NCBI RefSeq assembly: GCF_000760035.1
Contig: NZ_JNAO01000009.1
Span: 1-37,930, forward strand
Source: Prochlorococcus marinus str. MIT 9314
Lineage (GTDB): Bacteria; Cyanobacteriota; Cyanobacteriia; PCC-6307; Cyanobiaceae
Length of the DNA: 37,930 nt
Direction: 5' to 3'
Below, in pieces: positions 35,346 to 37,930 of this stretch. The notes beneath the pieces were generated by a model that was given only the letters and a program-made list of their open reading frames with translations, did not search any database and was not told the DNA's origin. Position 1 is the first letter of the stretch. Each line of letters starts with the position of its first letter. A program made the translations under genes and the position numbers.

Positions 35346-36140
35346 TCAAACATTACTTCGGAGGTAAACCAACCTAATTTCTTTATTAATTCCAAGCCAA
35401 AATTTTACTTTATTGGAAAACTCATCTCTTTCTGAAGTAACAAAAAATTTTACATCTTCGAAAGAAATTCTCTCATAGCGGTCAGTTTTTGGAATAGCAA
35501 AAGATTCATTTAATTTTTTTATTAATGCTACAGATGGATCAATAATTTTTATATTTGAATCTAATTTTTTTCTTAAAAAGTCATAAATCAAGGGATAGTG
35601 ACTACATCCAAGTATTAATTCTTCAATATTTTTAGTTATTAGTGGTCTTAAGTATAAGTCTGAAAGACTATTTAACTTATCAATATTTAATTTTTCTTTT
35701 TCAATTTCTGATACAAATTCTGGACATTCTTGCTGAAATATTATCGTATTCTCTTTTTTAGCTTTTATAGATTTCTTGTAATAAGATGATCGAACAGTTG
35801 TTTGTGTTGCTAGGACACCAATTATTTGTTTATCAACTATTTCCGATACTGAGTTTATAAGATCAAAACAAGGAACCTTTAAATTATCTTCTAGAATATC
35901 AAGCGCACACGCATTTGTAGTGTTACAAGCAACTAAAAGTGCATCCAAATTCTTATCAACAAAAAAAGTACAAATCTCCTTTGCAATTAATCTAATCTCT
36001 TTAGAATTTTTGTTCCCAAAAGGTATTCGTTTTGTATCCGCCAAATAAAAAACTTCTACATCTTTACGTGTTTTTAGTAAAGAATTAAGGATAGTAAAAC
36101 CACCTATTCCACTATCAAATATACCTATTTTAAGTTTCAC
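35346..36140 (-). CDS. murI: Glutamate racemase
   Basis: It interconverts L- and D-glutamate; the D-form is a building block of peptidoglycan. The 264-residue protein has the opening IGIFDSGIGGFTIL with Asp9/Ser10, the first catalytic Cys72 in VACNTTNA, and the second Cys179 in LGCSHYPL, next to His181. These two cysteines act as the proton donor and acceptor pair. The start ATG overlaps the amidase stop by four bases (ATGA), so translation is coupled. It belongs to a cell-wall operon with the N-acetylmuramoyl-L-alanine amidase upstream. Confidence 0.96.
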   Translation of the reverse strand: MKLKIGIFDSGIGGFTILNSLLKTRKDVEVFYLADTKRIPFGNKNSKEIRLIAKEICTFFVDKNLDALLVACNTTNACALDILEDNLKVPCFDLINSVSEIVDKQIIGVLATQTTVRSSYYKKSIKAKKENTIIFQQECPEFVSEIEKEKLNIDKLNSLSDLYLRPLITKNIEELILGCSHYPLIYDFLRKKLDSNIKIIDPSVALIKKLNESFAIPKTDRYERISFEDVKFFVTSERDEFSNKVKFWLGINKEIRLVYLRSNV

Positions 36141-37222
36141 CCTACTTTAACTAGATATTCGAGGATTCCTTTTGCAATTGCATAGGCTAATCTTTTTCTA
36201 TGGGTTATTTTTTCTAATCTTCTTGCATCTAATCTTCCCGTTAAAAATCCAATTTCTACAAGAACTGCAGGCATCCTAGTATTTTTAATTACATAAAATC
36301 TACCTTGTTTAACTCCTCGATCAGGACTCCCAGGGGAAACCCTTAAAATTTGTTTTTGAATTCTTTTAGCGAGTAATCTTCCTCTCCACCCTCTGTAATA
36401 AAAGGTTTCCAATCCATTTATATCTCTTCTTTTACCTCTTGAGGCATTTGCATGAATACTTACAAAGATATCTGCATCGGTATTATTAGCAATGGAGACT
36501 CTTGGAGGCAAATCCAAATCAATGTCATTTGTTCTCGTCAACCTTACTTTGACACCTTTCTCAGAAAGTAAATTTTTAATTATTTTTGAAATCTCTAGAA
36601 CAACATCTGTTTCTCTAATACCACCAATACCTATTGCTCCTGGATCAGGTCCTCCATGCCCTGGATCGATTACAACCTCAAACTTGTTTCGTTTTACCTC
36701 TGGAAGTTTCAAGTAACCATAATTATTTCTCTTCTTATAAATTAAATTTTTACTTGATTTGATATTTCCTCTTTTCTTTTCAACTAAACCTTCACCAATC
36801 TTTTTAAATGCATATTTTGGGTTAAATAGTTTAATTTTCCATCTATTTTGATCTAAGCCAAGCATATGCCAAGTCAAAGGTTTCAAATAAGTCTCTTCCT
36901 TAAATTCAATTACTAGTCTTGTTTTACCCTTATCTGGTTTACCTAATCTAATTTCTTTTATTGGGCCATTACCTTTTATTGTTCTCGGGTTTTTTAATTC
37001 TCCTGGGAAATCCACCCAGAATCTATCTCCCGATATTTGATTAGCCTTCTGAAAGTATGCTTTTAAATTTGTATTTGATTTAGTTCTTAATTCTAAAACC
37101 CCATTTGTATTTATAGCCCATGCCGCAAGAGCACTTGATGATTTAACTGGAAGGATTGAAGAATTTAAAAATAAAAAAACGGATAAATAACGAAAAAGTT
37201 TATTATCTAAAAACTTTATCAT
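36137..37222 (-). CDS. amiC: Periplasmic N-acetylmuramoyl-L-alanine amidase with AMIN domain
   Basis: It cuts the bond between muramic acid and the stem peptide, needed for daughter-cell separation. A signal peptide (hydrophobic core about residues 10-25, cleavage after SSALA near residue 33) is followed by an AMIN targeting domain (about 35-135) that directs such enzymes to the septum, a basic linker, and the Amidase_3 zinc domain (180-358). The Zn ligands and catalytic residues are visible: His189 (DPGHGGPDPGA), Glu204 (IRETDVV), His257 (SIHANA) and Glu333 (VEIGF). The start ATG overlaps the nitrilase stop by one base (TAATG). The name amiC is by family; other Ami numbers are possible. Confidence 0.93.
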   Translation of the reverse strand: MIKFLDNKLFRYLSVFLFLNSSILPVKSSSALAAWAINTNGVLELRTKSNTNLKAYFQKANQISGDRFWVDFPGELKNPRTIKGNGPIKEIRLGKPDKGKTRLVIEFKEETYLKPLTWHMLGLDQNRWKIKLFNPKYAFKKIGEGLVEKKRGNIKSSKNLIYKKRNNYGYLKLPEVKRNKFEVVIDPGHGGPDPGAIGIGGIRETDVVLEISKIIKNLLSEKGVKVRLTRTNDIDLDLPPRVSIANNTDADIFVSIHANASRGKRRDINGLETFYYRGWRGRLLAKRIQKQILRVSPGSPDRGVKQGRFYVIKNTRMPAVLVEIGFLTGRLDARRLEKITHRKRLAYAIAKGILEYLVKVG

Positions 37223-37930
37223 TAGTTTGAAAACAATTTGTTTTTTCTATGTTTAAGGCTTGGCATCTGCTCCCTAATTTTCTTTACTCTTTCTTTATCG
37301 GCAGGGGCTATTGCAGCTCCCTGAGTTTTTCCAGCATCAGATAAAACTGTACCCCAAGGATCAATCACCATTGCATGGCCATGACTTTGCCTTCTTCCAT
37401 AATGAATCCCAGTTTGAGCAGGAGCTACTACATATGCTGTATTCTCAATTGCTCTTGCTTGTAAAAGGATTTGCCAATGATCTTTTCCAGTAAATGCTGT
37501 AAAAGCTGCTGGAATCATAATTAGCTCTGCACCATTGGAAGACAAATATCTATAGAGTTCAGGAAATCTAACGTCGTAACAAATCGACAATCCTATTTTG
37601 CATAAACCTGGGACATCTACAACAGGTGGATACTCTGCTCCAGATAAAATAGTTGATGATTCCTTATATAAATTTCCATCTGGCAGATCAACATCAAACA
37701 AATGAATCTTATCGTATTTTGCCAAAATTTGTCCGTCTTTCCCAAATAAGGCTGACCTATTAAAAGTATGACTATCATCACCAGCAGGGACAGGATACCC
37801 TCCTCCCAAAAGAAATACTTGATATCTTTGTGACATAGTTTTTAGAAAATTTGCACACTTCTCTGACAATTCAGAAGCTAATCTAAGTTTTTCATCATCT
37901 CCCCCTAAAAAAGCAAAATTCTCAGGCAAT
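37222..37930 (-). CDS. Nitrilase-superfamily (Nit1/Nit2-like) amidase, N-terminus beyond the window
   Basis: The frame is open to the right edge. The first visible residues LPENFAFLGG carry the catalytic Glu of the nitrilase triad, so the TTG at 37929 is an internal Leu and the true start lies outside. The catalytic Lys (KYDKIHLFDVDLPDG) and Cys (GLSICYDVRFPELYRYLSS) are both visible. The sequence resembles Nit1-type deaminated-glutathione amidase, which repairs a glutathione by-product, more than plant nitrilases. At 236 visible residues about 30-40 are missing. It is the visible first member of the amidase-murI-sds operon. Confidence 0.9.
   Translation of the reverse strand, partial: LPENFAFLGGDDEKLRLASELSEKCANFLKTMSQRYQVFLLGGGYPVPAGDDSHTFNRSALFGKDGQILAKYDKIHLFDVDLPDGNLYKESSTILSGAEYPPVVDVPGLCKIGLSICYDVRFPELYRYLSSNGAELIMIPAAFTAFTGKDHWQILLQARAIENTAYVVAPAQTGIHYGRRQSHGHAMVIDPWGTVLSDAGKTQGAAIAPADKERVKKIREQMPSLKHRKNKLFSN

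Overview
The window is AT-rich, tightly packed DNA from a marine picocyanobacterium, almost certainly a high-light-adapted Prochlorococcus. The best evidence is a 352-residue Pcb chlorophyll-binding antenna protein (26247-27305), a lycopene cyclase of the kind that makes alpha-carotene (21202-22485), a solanesyl-diphosphate synthase, very short gaps between genes, several TTG/GTG starts, and many small conserved proteins typical of this group. The gene order (pcb, sodium:glutamate-type symporter, GST, SDR, lycopene cyclase, POR-like SDR) matches my recollection of the Prochlorococcus MED4 PMM062x-PMM063x region; that is memory, not a search. I see no prophage, insertion sequence, CRISPR array or rRNA. 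The one tRNA is tRNA-Ser(UGA).

Layout. 1-4406: an edge-truncated small gene, tRNA-Ser, small membrane or secreted unknowns (one 7-TM protein that may be a CREST-type hydrolase), a Tic20-family protein, glyoxalase I, a two-gene unit of a ribbon-helix-helix protein and a possible GIY-YIG-like protein behind a strikingly palindromic promoter, and a lumenal pentapeptide-repeat protein. 4514-10829: a GMC flavoprotein, a DUF2811 protein, a 380-bp gap with DnaA-box-like sites, a CbiX-type chelatase with a metal-binding tail, an FAD-linked oxidoreductase and a SulP anion transporter. 10836-13068: metY-metA, methionine synthesis by direct sulfhydrylation. 13141-20977: an unknown, a GpsA-like dehydrogenase divergent from an StpA-type glucosylglycerol-phosphate phosphatase, an ArsS-type radical SAM enzyme, a Fur-family regulator, an isochorismatase-fold hydrolase, an MscS channel and a POR-like SDR lacking the active-site Cys.

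21202-28530: lycopene cyclase and an SDR, a membrane-anchored GIY-YIG-like protein, a GST, a GltS-type symporter, pcb with a clear terminator, and small unknowns. 28533-37930: hisS operon, a decapeptide-repeat/DUF3721 protein, a DEDDh exonuclease, a DUF1350 hydrolase, acs, and a coupled operon nitrilase-amidase-murI-sds that joins envelope turnover to prenylquinone synthesis.

Together these are mostly housekeeping and photosynthesis genes with a scatter of lineage-specific small proteins. The parts most likely to repay study are the RHH/GIY-YIG-like pair with its operators, the DnaA-box-like cluster, the StpA/GpsA-like pair, and the repeat protein at 30202.
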